64,000 nt of DNA from Candidatus Acidiferrales bacterium (GCA_035515795.1 DATJAY010000012.1:88532-152531), one strand, 5' to 3'. Counted from the stretch's first letter, positions 1-9,171 are shown. Numbers and translations: made by a program. The notes: generated by a model not told the origin, from the letters alone.

Positions 1-1061
1 ACACGTACAACGGTGTGACACTCCCATTCTACTTTTTCGTACCAGCAGGCTACAATTCTGCTTCGAAGTATCCTCTTGTTCTTTGTTTGCATGGAGCCGG
101 AGAGAGAGGCGATGACTCGACTGCCGTGGAGAAAAATAGCATGGCGACGGTCTGGGCGCAGGACACAAACCAGATTAAGTGGCCATGTTTTATACTTGTG
201 CCACAATGCCCGATCACCGGATCGTGGGTGTATTTGTATGGCCCCGGCTCCTACAGCACGAACGCTATACCCATCAGCGCGGAGTTGCTTAACGTCCTCG
301 ATATCATGGATTCATTGATCGGAAGATATTCAGTCGATACAAACAGAGTTTATGTCACAGGTCTCTCCATGGGCGGATTCGGAACGTGGGATTTGATAGT
401 GCGGTTTCCGGATAAATTTGCCGCCGCAGTTCCGATGTCGGGAGCTGGAGATACGTCGAAAGCTGAAGTGATAAAAGATATCCCGGTTTGGGATTTTCAT
501 GGTGCGCTGGACGGCACCGTTCCCGTCTCGGGCTCGCGGGAAATGATGCATTCACTTGAAGAGGTCGGAGACGAAGTGGTTTACACCAATTGTGGAAACG
601 GAAGTTGCACCGGACTTTCCGATAGTGCGGTTGCGGCGAAGATACAAAATGGCGCCAGGCATTTGTACACCGAGTATCAGTATGGCTCTCACACAATCTG
701 GGATGTGGCTTACAACGATCCATTTCTCCTGCCGTGGGTCTTTTCTCAGTCGAAAGCGGACAGACCGAATGCGATTCGAAATCCCGCGACAATTCCGGAC
801 AAAGTCAGCCTGTCTCAAAATTATCCCAATCCATTCAACCCAACGACAGAGATCGACTATCGGCTGTCAACTGGCTGCCGTGTAACTTTAAAACTCTATG
901 ATGTGCTCGGAAGAGAGATCAGGACTTTGGTGGACCAGAGGGAGAACGCAGGCAGTTATACCGTTGAGTTCGACGCGAGCCAATTGTCGACCGGAGTTTA
1001 TTTGGTAATATTGCGCGCGAATGGATATCTTGCCGTCCGCAAGATCAGCCTCATCAAATGA
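1..1061 (+). CDS. Secreted alpha/beta-hydrolase (esterase-like) with T9SS C-terminal sorting domain, 5' partial
   Basis: The frame is open to the left edge; codons before the GTG at 15 read T-Y-N-G and continue the domain, so the true start lies outside the window. Numbering from codon 15, the nucleophile elbow G-L-S-M-G has Ser118, Asp166 follows in G-A-L-D-G-T-V-P, and His226 sits in Y-G-S-H-T, giving a complete Ser-Asp-His triad like that of polyhydroxybutyrate-depolymerase or phospholipase/carboxylesterase-type hydrolases. Residues from about 265 to 348 form a type A T9SS sorting domain (Y-P-N-P-F-N-P-T-T, then L-G-R-E, ending in K-I-S-L-I-K). The protein is therefore probably secreted or surface bound. 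The substrate cannot be read from the sequence. Confidence 0.85.
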   Translation, partial: TYNGVTLPFYFFVPAGYNSASKYPLVLCLHGAGERGDDSTAVEKNSMATVWAQDTNQIKWPCFILVPQCPITGSWVYLYGPGSYSTNAIPISAELLNVLDIMDSLIGRYSVDTNRVYVTGLSMGGFGTWDLIVRFPDKFAAAVPMSGAGDTSKAEVIKDIPVWDFHGALDGTVPVSGSREMMHSLEEVGDEVVYTNCGNGSCTGLSDSAVAAKIQNGARHLYTEYQYGSHTIWDVAYNDPFLLPWVFSQSKADRPNAIRNPATIPDKVSLSQNYPNPFNPTTEIDYRLSTGCRVTLKLYDVLGREIRTLVDQRENAGSYTVEFDASQLSTGVYLVILRANGYLAVRKISLIK

Positions 1062-1076
1062 AGCTCTAGAGCCTCC

Positions 1077-1625
1077 ATGCCTGTTTACATTTCACTCTTG
1101 CGTGGAATAAACGTCGGCGGGAACAAAATCATTCTGATGGATGACCTGGCGGAGCTTTTCGAAAAGTTGGAGTTCTCGGAAGTAAGAACATATATCCAGA
1201 GTGGAAACGTGGTGTTCGCCTATCGAAAGAAGACAGCGTCACAGTTGGAAGAAATGATAAAGGCTGCGGTCAAAACTCAATTTAAATTTGACATCGAAGT
1301 TCTTGTATTGAATCTCGAGGACCTTGGTGACATCATCGAAGAAAATCCATTCAAAGGAAATAAGCCAAAGGCAGGTGAGCGGATTTATCTTACAATTTTG
1401 TCGCAGACTCCTTTGAGTGAGAAGGTCGCAGAACTTCGCAAGATAAAAAGTCCGAATGATGACTTCGAAATCATCGGAAGAACGGTTTATGTCCTGTGTC
1501 GGAAGGGATATGCAAAGTCGGTTTTCAACAACAATTCCATCGAGAAAACCTTGAAGGTCCTTGCCACAAGCAGAAATCTTGAGACGATGAAGAAACTGGT
1601 AGAGATTGGAAAAGCAATTGACTAA
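1077..1625 (+). CDS. DUF1697 family protein
   Basis: This 182-residue protein starts with an ATG 15 bases after the esterase stop. Its opening (M-P-V-Y-I-S-L-L-R-G-I-N-V-G-G) and the following Q-S-G-N-V-V-F strand are hallmarks of the DUF1697 family, and the length matches full family members. There is no signal peptide or membrane segment, so it should be cytoplasmic. The family has no established biochemical role. The neighbours (secreted esterase, DnaJ-domain protein) suggest no specific pathway. Confidence 0.85.
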   Translation: MPVYISLLRGINVGGNKIILMDDLAELFEKLEFSEVRTYIQSGNVVFAYRKKTASQLEEMIKAAVKTQFKFDIEVLVLNLEDLGDIIEENPFKGNKPKAGERIYLTILSQTPLSEKVAELRKIKSPNDDFEIIGRTVYVLCRKGYAKSVFNNNSIEKTLKVLATSRNLETMKKLVEIGKAID

Positions 1626-1661
1626 ATTTGAAATTCAAGATTTAGAGTTCAAAATTTGAGA

Positions 1662-2255
1662 ATGACCTGGCAGGAAGCTTTCCGCATACTGGAACTTTCC
1701 AATCCTAAGACGCTCGAAGAAGTGCGTGAGGCGTACAACGTTCAGGCGAAGGCGTGGCATCCGGACCGTTTCGAGGGCGACACGAAGATGCAGCGAATCG
1801 GAACCGCGAAGCTGAAACTAATAAACGAGGCATTCAAGCTCGTGAAAGAAAATTGGGATCGTCGAGGTTCGTTTCACAGTTCATATGAGTTTCCGAAGGC
1901 TCTGGAGCCGGCTCGACGCGGCAAATCTAAGGTGCCGTCCACTGGAACGGGCCCGAGAGATTTGGTCACGGTGTCGGAGAATGACACAGTGCTGGCGAAA
2001 AAAACAAATATCACCGTCGGCGCAAAAAGGGTGCACGAGTATTTAGGCGATGCTGTGATCACCGTGATCTTTCCAGATCATCGCAGCCGCGAACTCAAAA
2101 TGAAAGTCGGCGACGCTGCGACGGTCGACTTCGGAAAATCTGCGAAGTTCGAGATCCGTCTGCTCCAGGTTCGCCACGTGTACAAGTCGCGCCGTGGTAT
2201 GCCGTTCCCGCTGTTCTATCCTGCGGCGGATCTGGCGGTGACAAAAATTGGTTGA
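1662..2255 (+). CDS. J-domain (DnaJ-like) protein
   Basis: The N-terminal 60 residues are a J domain, with the H-P-D tripeptide at residues 33-35 when counted from the ATG at 1662. A TTG two codons upstream (1656) is a less likely start. The J domain would stimulate the ATPase of a DnaK-type Hsp70. The remaining part (about residues 75-197) lacks the Gly/Phe and zinc regions of classical DnaJ. It holds a beta-rich stretch (around V-I-T-V-I-F-P-D) of unknown function, so this is a specialised J protein rather than DnaJ itself. An AT-rich spacer of a recurrent type precedes it. Confidence 0.8.
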   Translation: MTWQEAFRILELSNPKTLEEVREAYNVQAKAWHPDRFEGDTKMQRIGTAKLKLINEAFKLVKENWDRRGSFHSSYEFPKALEPARRGKSKVPSTGTGPRDLVTVSENDTVLAKKTNITVGAKRVHEYLGDAVITVIFPDHRSRELKMKVGDAATVDFGKSAKFEIRLLQVRHVYKSRRGMPFPLFYPAADLAVTKIG

Positions 2256-2264
2256 GGTGACTGC

Positions 2265-2471
2265 TTGAACGGCACAAAACGATCCGACGTAAAGCCAGGC
2301 ATGAAGGTGGCAATCGTTCTGAAACAAGACCAGCGCACCGGCAAACTGACGGAGGGAATTGTAAAAGATATCCTCACTAACTCGCCGATTCATCCGCGCG
2401 GAATCAAAGTCAGACTGGAAACAGGCGAAGTCGGAAGGGTGAGGAGAATTGACGGAGAAAATCGGGATTAA
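2265..2471 (+). CDS. YwbE-like small protein (DUF2196)
   Basis: This is a 68-residue basic protein with a TTG start. A GAGGTGA Shine-Dalgarno-like stretch lies 4 bases upstream and overlaps the stop of the J-domain gene, so the two are probably co-translated. The sequence R-S-D-V-K-P-G-M-K-V followed by G-K-L-T-E-G-I-V and H-P-R-G-I-K-V-R-L matches the YwbE family. That fold is a small beta barrel reminiscent of nucleic-acid-binding KOW/SH3-like proteins, but the cellular role is not established. Confidence 0.8.
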   Translation: MNGTKRSDVKPGMKVAIVLKQDQRTGKLTEGIVKDILTNSPIHPRGIKVRLETGEVGRVRRIDGENRD

Positions 2472-2495
2472 ACGAATTTTTTCATTCTTCACTTC

Positions 2496-3734
2496 ATGAC
2501 TACTGGAATAAGAGTTCTCGTTATTTTGTCTCTGAATGTTCTCAATGTGAAATTCTCATTCGCACAGCTCGATACGTTGATCTCTTATGATGTAAGGACC
2601 CAACAGATTACCGTCTTGCCTTGTGTTGCTCCGGATTCGGTAATAAAGTTCGACTCCACCGGCTGTTTCTATGGTACCGTCCCGGGTTTCAGTCCGCTCG
2701 ATACGAGTGAACCAACGAATACTTACATGAATTCCGGCTCTACGGATTATACTCCGGCACATCTTTTCTTCCCTGTGTCGAACTATCCGCTTAGGGCTGC
2801 TGTGAAATTGTTCAGATACGCGAAAGACACTCTTTCGCAGGAGTGTTCCGGGATGATGGTTGAAAAAGATTTGGTGTTGACATCAGCGCACTGTTTGCAT
2901 TACTATTTCAGATCCAACGACACGGCATCTTTTCAGGATAGTATGCTCGTTGTTCCGGCATATGACGATGGTGAGATAAATCCGGAGTTTGGCGAGAGCG
3001 TGAGTGAGTCTTACATCTTGCCGAAGGCGGATCTTGTTTTTCCTTTGGAGGAGGATATTGCGCTGATAAAGTTACGAGACCCGATAGGAATCAAAACAGG
3101 ATGGATCGGGATTGCGTTGCCAGCTAACGACAGCATCTTCAAAGGTATGGTATTGCATCAATTCAGTTATCCTGGTGTCCCCGATCCTTTCGACTCTACA
3201 AAGGTGTTTAATGGTGATACAATGTACTACAATTATGGGGCCCCGACTCTTGTTAATTCTATATACCTGGGCTACGTTGGATTCTATGGCGTACCGGGCC
3301 AGAGTGGATCCTCTATCTTCTACACCGACAACATAAATTATTATTCGTTCGGAGTGGCGCAGTACGCGGCGGACGCAGAACACTATCGCATAGACAGAAA
3401 TATTTTTTATGCCTTCAAGAACATTATCGACCAAGAGGGGACTTCAGTGAAGGCGCCGCCGTCGGCAGCGACCGACTACGTGTTGTACAATGCCTATCCA
3501 AATCCTTTCAATCCCGCTACCAACATCTCGTTCAGTGTCCCGAGAATGGGCCACGTGACTTTGACCGTTTATGATATTCTCGGAAGGACCGTGACAAAAC
3601 TTGTTGATGAAATGAAGCGTCCCGGCAAGTACATCGTTCGGTTCGATGCTTCCGGTCTCGCGAGCGGCGTTTACTTCTACCGCATTGAATCGGAGGGATT
3701 TCATGAGACGAAGAAAATGCTATTCCTCAAGTAG
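2496..3734 (+). CDS. Secreted trypsin/V8-like serine protease with T9SS sorting domain
   Basis: A signal peptide of about 23 residues (cleavage near S-F-A-Q) is followed by a chymotrypsin-fold protease domain. His132 lies in T-S-A-H-C, Asp187 in E-E-D-I-A-L and Ser270 in G-Q-S-G-S-S, so the triad is complete. The substitution of S-S for the usual G-P after the serine is typical of glutamyl-endopeptidase/V8-like members. Residues from about 325 to 412 are a T9SS sorting domain (Y-P-N-P-F-N-P-A-T, ending K-K-M-L-F-L-K). The product should be an extracellular or surface endopeptidase. The gene stands alone and ends in TAG. Confidence 0.87.
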   Translation: MTTGIRVLVILSLNVLNVKFSFAQLDTLISYDVRTQQITVLPCVAPDSVIKFDSTGCFYGTVPGFSPLDTSEPTNTYMNSGSTDYTPAHLFFPVSNYPLRAAVKLFRYAKDTLSQECSGMMVEKDLVLTSAHCLHYYFRSNDTASFQDSMLVVPAYDDGEINPEFGESVSESYILPKADLVFPLEEDIALIKLRDPIGIKTGWIGIALPANDSIFKGMVLHQFSYPGVPDPFDSTKVFNGDTMYYNYGAPTLVNSIYLGYVGFYGVPGQSGSSIFYTDNINYYSFGVAQYAADAEHYRIDRNIFYAFKNIIDQEGTSVKAPPSAATDYVLYNAYPNPFNPATNISFSVPRMGHVTLTVYDILGRTVTKLVDEMKRPGKYIVRFDASGLASGVYFYRIESEGFHETKKMLFLK

Positions 3735-3992
3735 CATCGTTCTGTACCTCGCGTGAGCGAGCCCTGAACGAGTCAATTGGATTTTTTTCCGGAATCTGTT
3801 TCCCGGTCGGTTGCTTCTCTCACTTCTATATTATAGATTCCATCAGTCCCGCCTACGGGATCTTCGATATGATGGAGCAGACAGAGCATTTGGTGGTCGT
3901 CCTTCGGGACTTAACGGAGAGTTTTTCAGTTTTGATTTTCATTCAAGATTTACAATTCACAATTTAACATTCTCCAAAAGGGAGTTGATTCC
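3735..3992. other. Intergenic spacer without recognisable gene
   Basis: This 258-base spacer precedes pepD. A short open frame on the plus strand (3811-3996) has no protein-like character. The right end (3940-3972) carries an AT-rich stretch of the CATTCAAGATTTACAATTC type that recurs between genes in this window. A Shine-Dalgarno sequence, GGGAG at 3980-3984, serves pepD. No terminator or promoter could be assigned with confidence. Confidence 0.5.
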
Positions 3993-5453
3993 ATGAACGA
4001 AACGGTCATTCAGGGTCTGAAACCGGAAAGAATCTGGCATTATTTTAACCAAATAAGTGAGATTCCGCGCGGCTCGAAAAACGAAAAGGCAGTACTCGAG
4101 TATATCAAGAAAACCACCCAAGAGATGGGTCTCAAGTCGAAGCAGGACAAAGTAGGAAATGTTGTCGTCACAAAGCCGGCAAGTCCGGGAAAAGAAAACT
4201 CGACGACCATCGTTCTTCAGGTTCACACCGATATGGTCTGCGAAAAGAACCGCGATGTCCAGCATGACTTCCTGAAGGACGGGATCAAATTTCACAGGGA
4301 AGGAAACTACATCAAAGCCGACGGAACTACACTCGGCTCTGATGACGGCATCGGCGTCGCGGCGCTCCTCGCACTCCTTGAAGACAAGTCGCTGGTGCAC
4401 GGACCCATTGAAGGACTCTTCACGATAGACGAAGAAACGGGACTGACCGGAGCAAATTTCATTGCGCCGGGTTTCATCACTGGAAAGATCATGATGAATT
4501 TAGACTCCGAGGATGAAGGCGTACTTTACATCGGCTGCGCCGGCGGAGAAGATACGACGATTGCCGTTCCTGCGAAGAAGAAGGCTGTCACCGGAAAAGT
4601 TGCTGTTCTGAATGTGATGATACGCGGATTGAAAGGCGGGCATTCCGGAGTCGATATCCATCTTGGAAGAGCCAACGCTTTGAAACTTTTAACACGCACT
4701 CTGCTGGCCATCGACGCGAAAACCAAAATGAAGCTCGTTTCTCTCGAGGGTGGAAGCAAGCACAATGCAATTCCACGCGAAGCGGATGCAACTGTCGTTG
4801 TTCCGCCAGCGGATGAGAAAAAAGTCAGGAAGATCGCCGCCGAATGCGAGAAGACTTTCCTGAACGCATTCAAGTCCGTGGATCCGGACGTCAGAGTCGT
4901 CGTGGAAGAAGGCAAAAAAGCAAAACAATCGTTCGACGACGTGACCAAGAAAAAGGTTCTCGGAATGCTCGCCGCGCTGCCGCACGGTGTTATCAGAATG
5001 AGCAGCGATATCCCGGATTTGGTCGAAACCTCTACCAACGTGGCCGTGATGAGAACGGAGCGCAACGGCGTTACAGTCGTGACAAGTCAGAGGAGCTCGA
5101 TCGAATCGGAGAAAGAAATGATCGCTGGACAGGTTGCCGCCGTCGGACAGCTGGCCGGCGCCAAGATCAAAGTGAGCGACGGTTATCCGGGCTGGCAGCC
5201 GGATGTGAGTTCTGCCGTTCTCATGAAAGGGAAAGAGGTTTATAAAAGTCTTTTCGGCAAAGAGCCCGCGGTAAAAGCAATACACGCCGGCCTTGAATGC
5301 GGTATCATAAACGATAGAGTCGGCGGCGGTGTCGATACCATCTCATTCGGTCCGACGATCATCGGTCCTCATTCGCCTGACGAGAAAGTTGAGATCGGTA
5401 GCGTCGAGAAGTTTTATAAATTCCTGGTGGCTATGGTGCAGGCTGTCGCGTAG
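3993..5453 (+). CDS. pepD: Aminoacyl-histidine dipeptidase (peptidase D, M20C)
   Basis: This is a 486-residue cytosolic dinuclear-zinc dipeptidase, the normal length for PepD. Visible motifs are H-T-D-M-V-C-E-K-N (His78 as metal ligand, Asp80), G-S-D-D-G-I-G (bridging Asp117) and D-E-E-T-G-L-T-G (general base Glu147, ligand Glu148). The large lid domain and the C-terminal H-A-G-L-E-C ligand segment are also present. The family hydrolyses Xaa-His dipeptides such as carnosine and many other dipeptides. The start is fixed by GGGAG 8 bases before the ATG. There is no signal peptide. The gene is monocistronic by spacing. Confidence 0.95.
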   Translation: MNETVIQGLKPERIWHYFNQISEIPRGSKNEKAVLEYIKKTTQEMGLKSKQDKVGNVVVTKPASPGKENSTTIVLQVHTDMVCEKNRDVQHDFLKDGIKFHREGNYIKADGTTLGSDDGIGVAALLALLEDKSLVHGPIEGLFTIDEETGLTGANFIAPGFITGKIMMNLDSEDEGVLYIGCAGGEDTTIAVPAKKKAVTGKVAVLNVMIRGLKGGHSGVDIHLGRANALKLLTRTLLAIDAKTKMKLVSLEGGSKHNAIPREADATVVVPPADEKKVRKIAAECEKTFLNAFKSVDPDVRVVVEEGKKAKQSFDDVTKKKVLGMLAALPHGVIRMSSDIPDLVETSTNVAVMRTERNGVTVVTSQRSSIESEKEMIAGQVAAVGQLAGAKIKVSDGYPGWQPDVSSAVLMKGKEVYKSLFGKEPAVKAIHAGLECGIINDRVGGGVDTISFGPTIIGPHSPDEKVEIGSVEKFYKFLVAMVQAVA

Positions 5454-5600
5454 AATTCCAGAAGTGCGTTACGCTCGGCCGCCGTCCGCTATTGACTGTT
5501 TAAGATCAGACGGCTAATTTACTGCGTCAGAAAATCACGGCGTGATTGAGTAGCACAACCTCATTCTTGTTATTTGAAATTCAAATAGGGAGTTGTTGCT

Positions 5601-6047
5601 ATGAAAAAAATCGGGCTGTTTTTTCTTCTCGCGATTTCATCGGGAATTCTCATTACCTGCTCCGATAAGTCATCGGATCCGGGGAAACAGCAGGTCAAGA
5701 CCTCGCTCACCCAAGTTGGAGGCTGTGGGTCGCACCAGCTGGGGAAGGTTTCCATGTGGGATTCTTGCTTCACATATCAATTCGACCAAAATCTCGAAGT
5801 AAATTTCTTCCTGTCCGGAAACTGTTGCCCGGACTCGAACAGGTTCCTTCTCTCTAACAGGATCAGCAACGATACAATTTTTGTCGTCGCGATGGATACG
5901 GCCGCTCAGGTTTGCAACTGTGTTTGCAACTACACGATCAACGCGAAATTTGAAAATCTTTCCCTGTCGCATTACGTCTTCTATTGTACGCGGGCAGACG
6001 ACAGCAATAGAGTATACTATGCTAAGGATGTTTATAGAAGCAAATGA
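5601..6047 (+). CDS. Cysteine-rich lipoprotein of unknown function
   Basis: The 148-residue protein begins with a lipoprotein signal peptide (M-K-K-I-G then a hydrophobic run and the lipobox L-I-T-C-S, Cys20). The ATG follows a GGGAG Shine-Dalgarno. The mature part has many cysteines, including C-G, C-F, C-C and C-N-C-V-C-N arrangements, suggesting disulfides in the periplasm or on the outer surface. I do not recognise a family. It lies just upstream of another, broken lipoprotein gene, so the pair may once have formed a small operon. Confidence 0.7.
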   Translation: MKKIGLFFLLAISSGILITCSDKSSDPGKQQVKTSLTQVGGCGSHQLGKVSMWDSCFTYQFDQNLEVNFFLSGNCCPDSNRFLLSNRISNDTIFVVAMDTAAQVCNCVCNYTINAKFENLSLSHYVFYCTRADDSNRVYYAKDVYRSK

Positions 6048-6069
6048 TGAAAGGGAGAAGGGATGTGCC

Positions 6070-6603
6070 GTGAAAGCAAGCGGATATTTGGAATCGGCGT
6101 CGGCGATGCTTGTCTGCACTTTCTTATTCGGATGTGGAGGAACAAAGATAGTCGATGCGGGGAGCAACTCGGGGAGAATAATTTATTCTAATTCTTTTTA
6201 GTCGGCTGCGGACACAGTAGGGTGGACAGGATCCGGCAGCATGCAATTTAGGAACGTTGCTCCTTCAGGCGGAGGGAAACAATCGCTTTTCGTTTCGGGT
6301 GGATGCATCGTGCCGCACGCACAATATAAAATCGGGAAGATATCGCAAGATGGTCACTATGTCCTTCGGTGCTGGGGGAAAAATCTTGGCGTTGGCGGCG
6401 TGGTTATTCTGGGTGGATCGCAAAATGCTTTCGAGGGAGGCGGAATCTATATAAACGTTGGTGACACCAGCTGGACGCTCTATCAGTCTGCAGACACTTT
6501 GTTTTGTCCAGCCGATTCAAGTCTTTGGCTTACGATGATCTCCGGCGGATTTGTCGAGAGTGCCATGCTGGTTGACGAGGTCCGGGTAGTGAAAATGAAT
6601 TAA
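6070..6603 (+). pseudogene. Lipoprotein gene interrupted by one in-frame amber codon
   Basis: A GTG at 6070, preceded by an AGGGAGAAGGG ribosome-binding stretch, opens a frame coding for a lipoprotein signal with lipobox L-F-G-C-G-G. The frame runs to a TAG at 6199-6201 after ...Y-S-N-S-F. The same frame then continues without any other stop to 6603, reading S-A-A-D-T-V-G-W-T-G-S-G-S-M and a beta-rich, Gly/Trp-rich domain resembling carbohydrate-binding or LamG-type jelly rolls. The natural reading is one gene of about 177 codons carrying a nonsense mutation or a base error at 6199-6201. The downstream part has no good start of its own. Confidence 0.65.
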
Positions 6604-6606
6604 AAA

Positions 6607-6664
6607 TAACCTTGTCAGGATTTTCCCGAAGATACCCTTTGGACTGTAAATCTCGACAAGGTTA
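6607..6664. repeat. Inverted repeat between convergent genes
   Basis: TAACCTTGTC at 6607-6616 and its exact complement GACAAGGTTA at 6655-6664 form a perfect 10-bp inverted repeat around a 38-base spacer. It lies between the converging lipoprotein pseudogene and the S46 peptidase gene. It may act as a bidirectional termination structure, although no T tract follows on either strand. Confidence 0.4.
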
Positions 6665-6704
6665 GTGAATATCCTGTTTCTCTCCGCTGACTTCCTAATT
6701 ACTA

Positions 6705-8903
6705 TTACTGAATCTTACCGTCCTTTATTTCATTTACGAGTCTGTCTGCGTGGTAAATGTACTTCAGCGCTTCGGGTATAGCGTCTGAATGAACCGCGAC
6801 CGAACGATTGTACGTGTCGACATAGATGAAATCGCCGGGGAGGCTCTCGATGTTTCCATCAAATATTAACCCGACGACCTGCAGCTCCTTGTTCAGCACC
6901 GGGCTGCCCGAGTTGCCGCCTATGATGTCATTTGTCGCGACGAAATCGAGCGGTGTACTCAGATTGAAATCAACAGGAGGATTCTGCCAGTTGCCCGGCA
7001 AACTCCAGGGATATTTCTTCCCGAATGAATAATACCTGTCATACATTCCGTAGTAAGTGGTATTTGTCGGAGCGATTGTACCATTATATTCGTATCCCTT
7101 CACGACCCCGTCGGCGATTCTCAGCGTGAACGTTGCATCTGGCGGAATCGTAGCCCCATAGACGTCAAACAGCGCTCTTCCGAGGAGTTGCACCTTCGCC
7201 CCTTCTTCTGCGGTCAGATGGCTGTATTTCGAACTCAAATCTCCTATGGCTTGCTGCGACTCGACTATGAATTGAATGAAAGGATCGGAAGATGTCAATA
7301 TTCTATTCGGATCGCCGCTCAACAGCTTGGCAACGCTTGCGCTATCGCTGATTTCAGTTGACCCTTCAAGAAAGTCCGCTGCCTCCTCCGGTGTTCTCCC
7401 GCCGAGGAGTTTGTTGAGGGGTTCGCTGGTGGTTCCTAGAACACTCTGCATCAACTTCAATTGAAATGCGAGAATCATTTTTTCCAACTCGGGGTTGAAA
7501 TCGGACGGGAAAAATTTTGATTTCATCTCTTCTAATGCAGCGCCTTGATAACCGCCCGGCCTGCTCGAATCCGGCATCTTCATGTTATTTGCGTATTGAA
7601 CCAATCGTGTCGCAAGCGATAAATATTGTGACCTGCCGAAACCCGTAGTGTTATAGGCGTTAACGTCCGCAAACAGGTTTGCCTTCTCCATTTGAACAGC
7701 GGAAATATCATTCCACACCGAGCCGTATTTTGCCGCAAGCGAAGGATTTGCCATGACTTTTTCTTTAAATTCTTTTTCGAATGCTTTTTTCCTCGCCATC
7801 AAATATGGGTCTCGAAGACCGCTGAGATAACCGTTTATTGCCTTCAGCGAATTTGAATTAAAAAACAATTGGGTTTCATATTTCACCTTTTTGTCGGGAT
7901 GATCCATGATATACTTGTCGTAGATATCGTAATTCCCCTGCAGCAAATTTATAATGAACGGATATGAGTAATCACGATTGAATTCGAGCTGGGAGACCGT
8001 CAGGAGCCTGCTTGTCCTGCCGGGATTCCCTACTACAAAAACAGGTTCTCCTTCTTTTGCGCCATCCTTGCTCCACTTGAAATAATGGCCGGCCTTCAAC
8101 GGTTTGTCGTGGTCGTAAATCCTGAAGAGCGAGAAATCGACGTCATATCGCGGATACGTGAAATTATCAGGGTCGCCCCCGAAATATGCGACGATCATCT
8201 GCGGTGCAAAAACCAATCTCACATCCGTGTATCGTTTATATCCATATAAAGAATATTTTCCGCCGTTGAAAAAATTCACGACCTGGAAAATCATCGAATC
8301 TGCGGGCTGATCTTTTTTGTACTGCGTCCAATAATCCTTCTGAATTCTCTTAATTTCCTCAGTCCTGTCGGCGATTTTTTCTTCATCCGTCTTTCCCCTC
8401 TCGAACGCAGCTTGAACGTCGGTCGTGACATCCTTTATCAGGACAAGCTGGTCTGCATACATGCCATCGACTTTTCTTTCGTCGTTCAAAGTGGGTGCAT
8501 AGAACCCGCTGTCGGGAAGATCTTCACCGGGTTTGTTGACTTTGTCAAGTGCGGTTCTTGCGCAATGATGATTTGTGAGCACGAGGCCGTCTTCCGATAT
8601 GAATGAAGCTGTACAGCCTGACAGTCTGAGTGCGCCGAGCCGTGCGTCGTCGAACCAGTCTTGATCCGGAGTAAAGCCGTAAGCTTCCTGGAAATATTGA
8701 GCAGGTGGATTGTCAAATGTCCACATTTTCCCAGTGTCGAACCGTCCTGCTTTTACCGTGTCGGGATCAAAATATAGATTTGATGCAGGCAGTGTCGCTT
8801 GATACGACGAACAGCCGGCAATCGCAAACAGCATTAGCAAGGCCGACATGCCGCCAGATACGGGAAGACTTTTTCCTATCCGAAAAGTTAGAGCCTGTTT
8901 CAT
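6705..8903 (-). CDS. S46 family dipeptidyl-peptidase (DPP7-like), lipoprotein
   Basis: The 732-residue protein has the S46 architecture: a chymotrypsin-like fold with a long helical insertion. The catalytic histidine lies in L-T-N-H-H-C (112/113) and the nucleophile is Ser665 in G-N-S-G-S-P. The residue in the F-D-G-N position (Gly683) corresponds to the glycine of DPP7, which prefers hydrophobic P1 residues, rather than the arginine of Asp/Glu-specific DPP11. The N-terminus has a signal ending in the lipobox I-A-G-C-S (Cys31), so the enzyme is probably membrane anchored. An AAGAGG ribosome-binding site precedes the ATG. S46 enzymes support growth on peptides. Confidence 0.92.
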   Translation of the reverse strand: MKQALTFRIGKSLPVSGGMSALLMLFAIAGCSSYQATLPASNLYFDPDTVKAGRFDTGKMWTFDNPPAQYFQEAYGFTPDQDWFDDARLGALRLSGCTASFISEDGLVLTNHHCARTALDKVNKPGEDLPDSGFYAPTLNDERKVDGMYADQLVLIKDVTTDVQAAFERGKTDEEKIADRTEEIKRIQKDYWTQYKKDQPADSMIFQVVNFFNGGKYSLYGYKRYTDVRLVFAPQMIVAYFGGDPDNFTYPRYDVDFSLFRIYDHDKPLKAGHYFKWSKDGAKEGEPVFVVGNPGRTSRLLTVSQLEFNRDYSYPFIINLLQGNYDIYDKYIMDHPDKKVKYETQLFFNSNSLKAINGYLSGLRDPYLMARKKAFEKEFKEKVMANPSLAAKYGSVWNDISAVQMEKANLFADVNAYNTTGFGRSQYLSLATRLVQYANNMKMPDSSRPGGYQGAALEEMKSKFFPSDFNPELEKMILAFQLKLMQSVLGTTSEPLNKLLGGRTPEEAADFLEGSTEISDSASVAKLLSGDPNRILTSSDPFIQFIVESQQAIGDLSSKYSHLTAEEGAKVQLLGRALFDVYGATIPPDATFTLRIADGVVKGYEYNGTIAPTNTTYYGMYDRYYSFGKKYPWSLPGNWQNPPVDFNLSTPLDFVATNDIIGGNSGSPVLNKELQVVGLIFDGNIESLPGDFIYVDTYNRSVAVHSDAIPEALKYIYHADRLVNEIKDGKIQ

Positions 8904-9171
8904 ATTTGCCTCTTGTTGGTTTGATTTGAGTGAATTTAACTAATGGGGTACGACATTTACCACTGTCGATAATTGCCCTATAAGACGGCAGATCGGCTGG
9001 GAGGTTTCCATGGTTCCACAGAAAAATCTGGAATCTCTTCGGTCCTGCAAAGCGTGGCGGCACTTGTGCAACTTCAACAGGGTTTTATTCTATTCAGGCG
9101 TTATTGTAAATTCCTTCGACTATTGATATATTTTCCCGTAAACAAGCATATCAAAATATGAGGAGTGCTTT
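8904..9171. other. Divergent intergenic region
   Basis: This 268-base region lies between the divergent S46 peptidase and the downstream lipoprotein gene. The right part carries a sigma70-like promoter, reported separately. No protein-like frame or RNA gene was seen. Confidence 0.5.
9104..9132 (+). promoter_or_regulatory. Candidate sigma70-type promoter for the two-domain lipoprotein gene
   Basis: TTGTAA at 9104-9109 and TATATT at 9127-9132 are separated by 17 bases, 40 bases before the ATG at 9172. An AGGAGTG ribosome-binding site lies close to that ATG. The elements are inferred from spacing and consensus only. Confidence 0.4.

Noticed and set aside
355-792. Minus-strand open frame of 145 codons inside the esterase gene
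   Set aside because: It lies fully antisense to a gene with a complete catalytic triad, has no domain, and its composition (rich in Arg, Ser, His, Pro) is that of a shadow frame.
3811-3996. Short plus-strand frame before pepD
   Set aside because: Low protein character, no ribosome-binding site, and it runs into the pepD start; it contains the AT-rich dispersed spacer.
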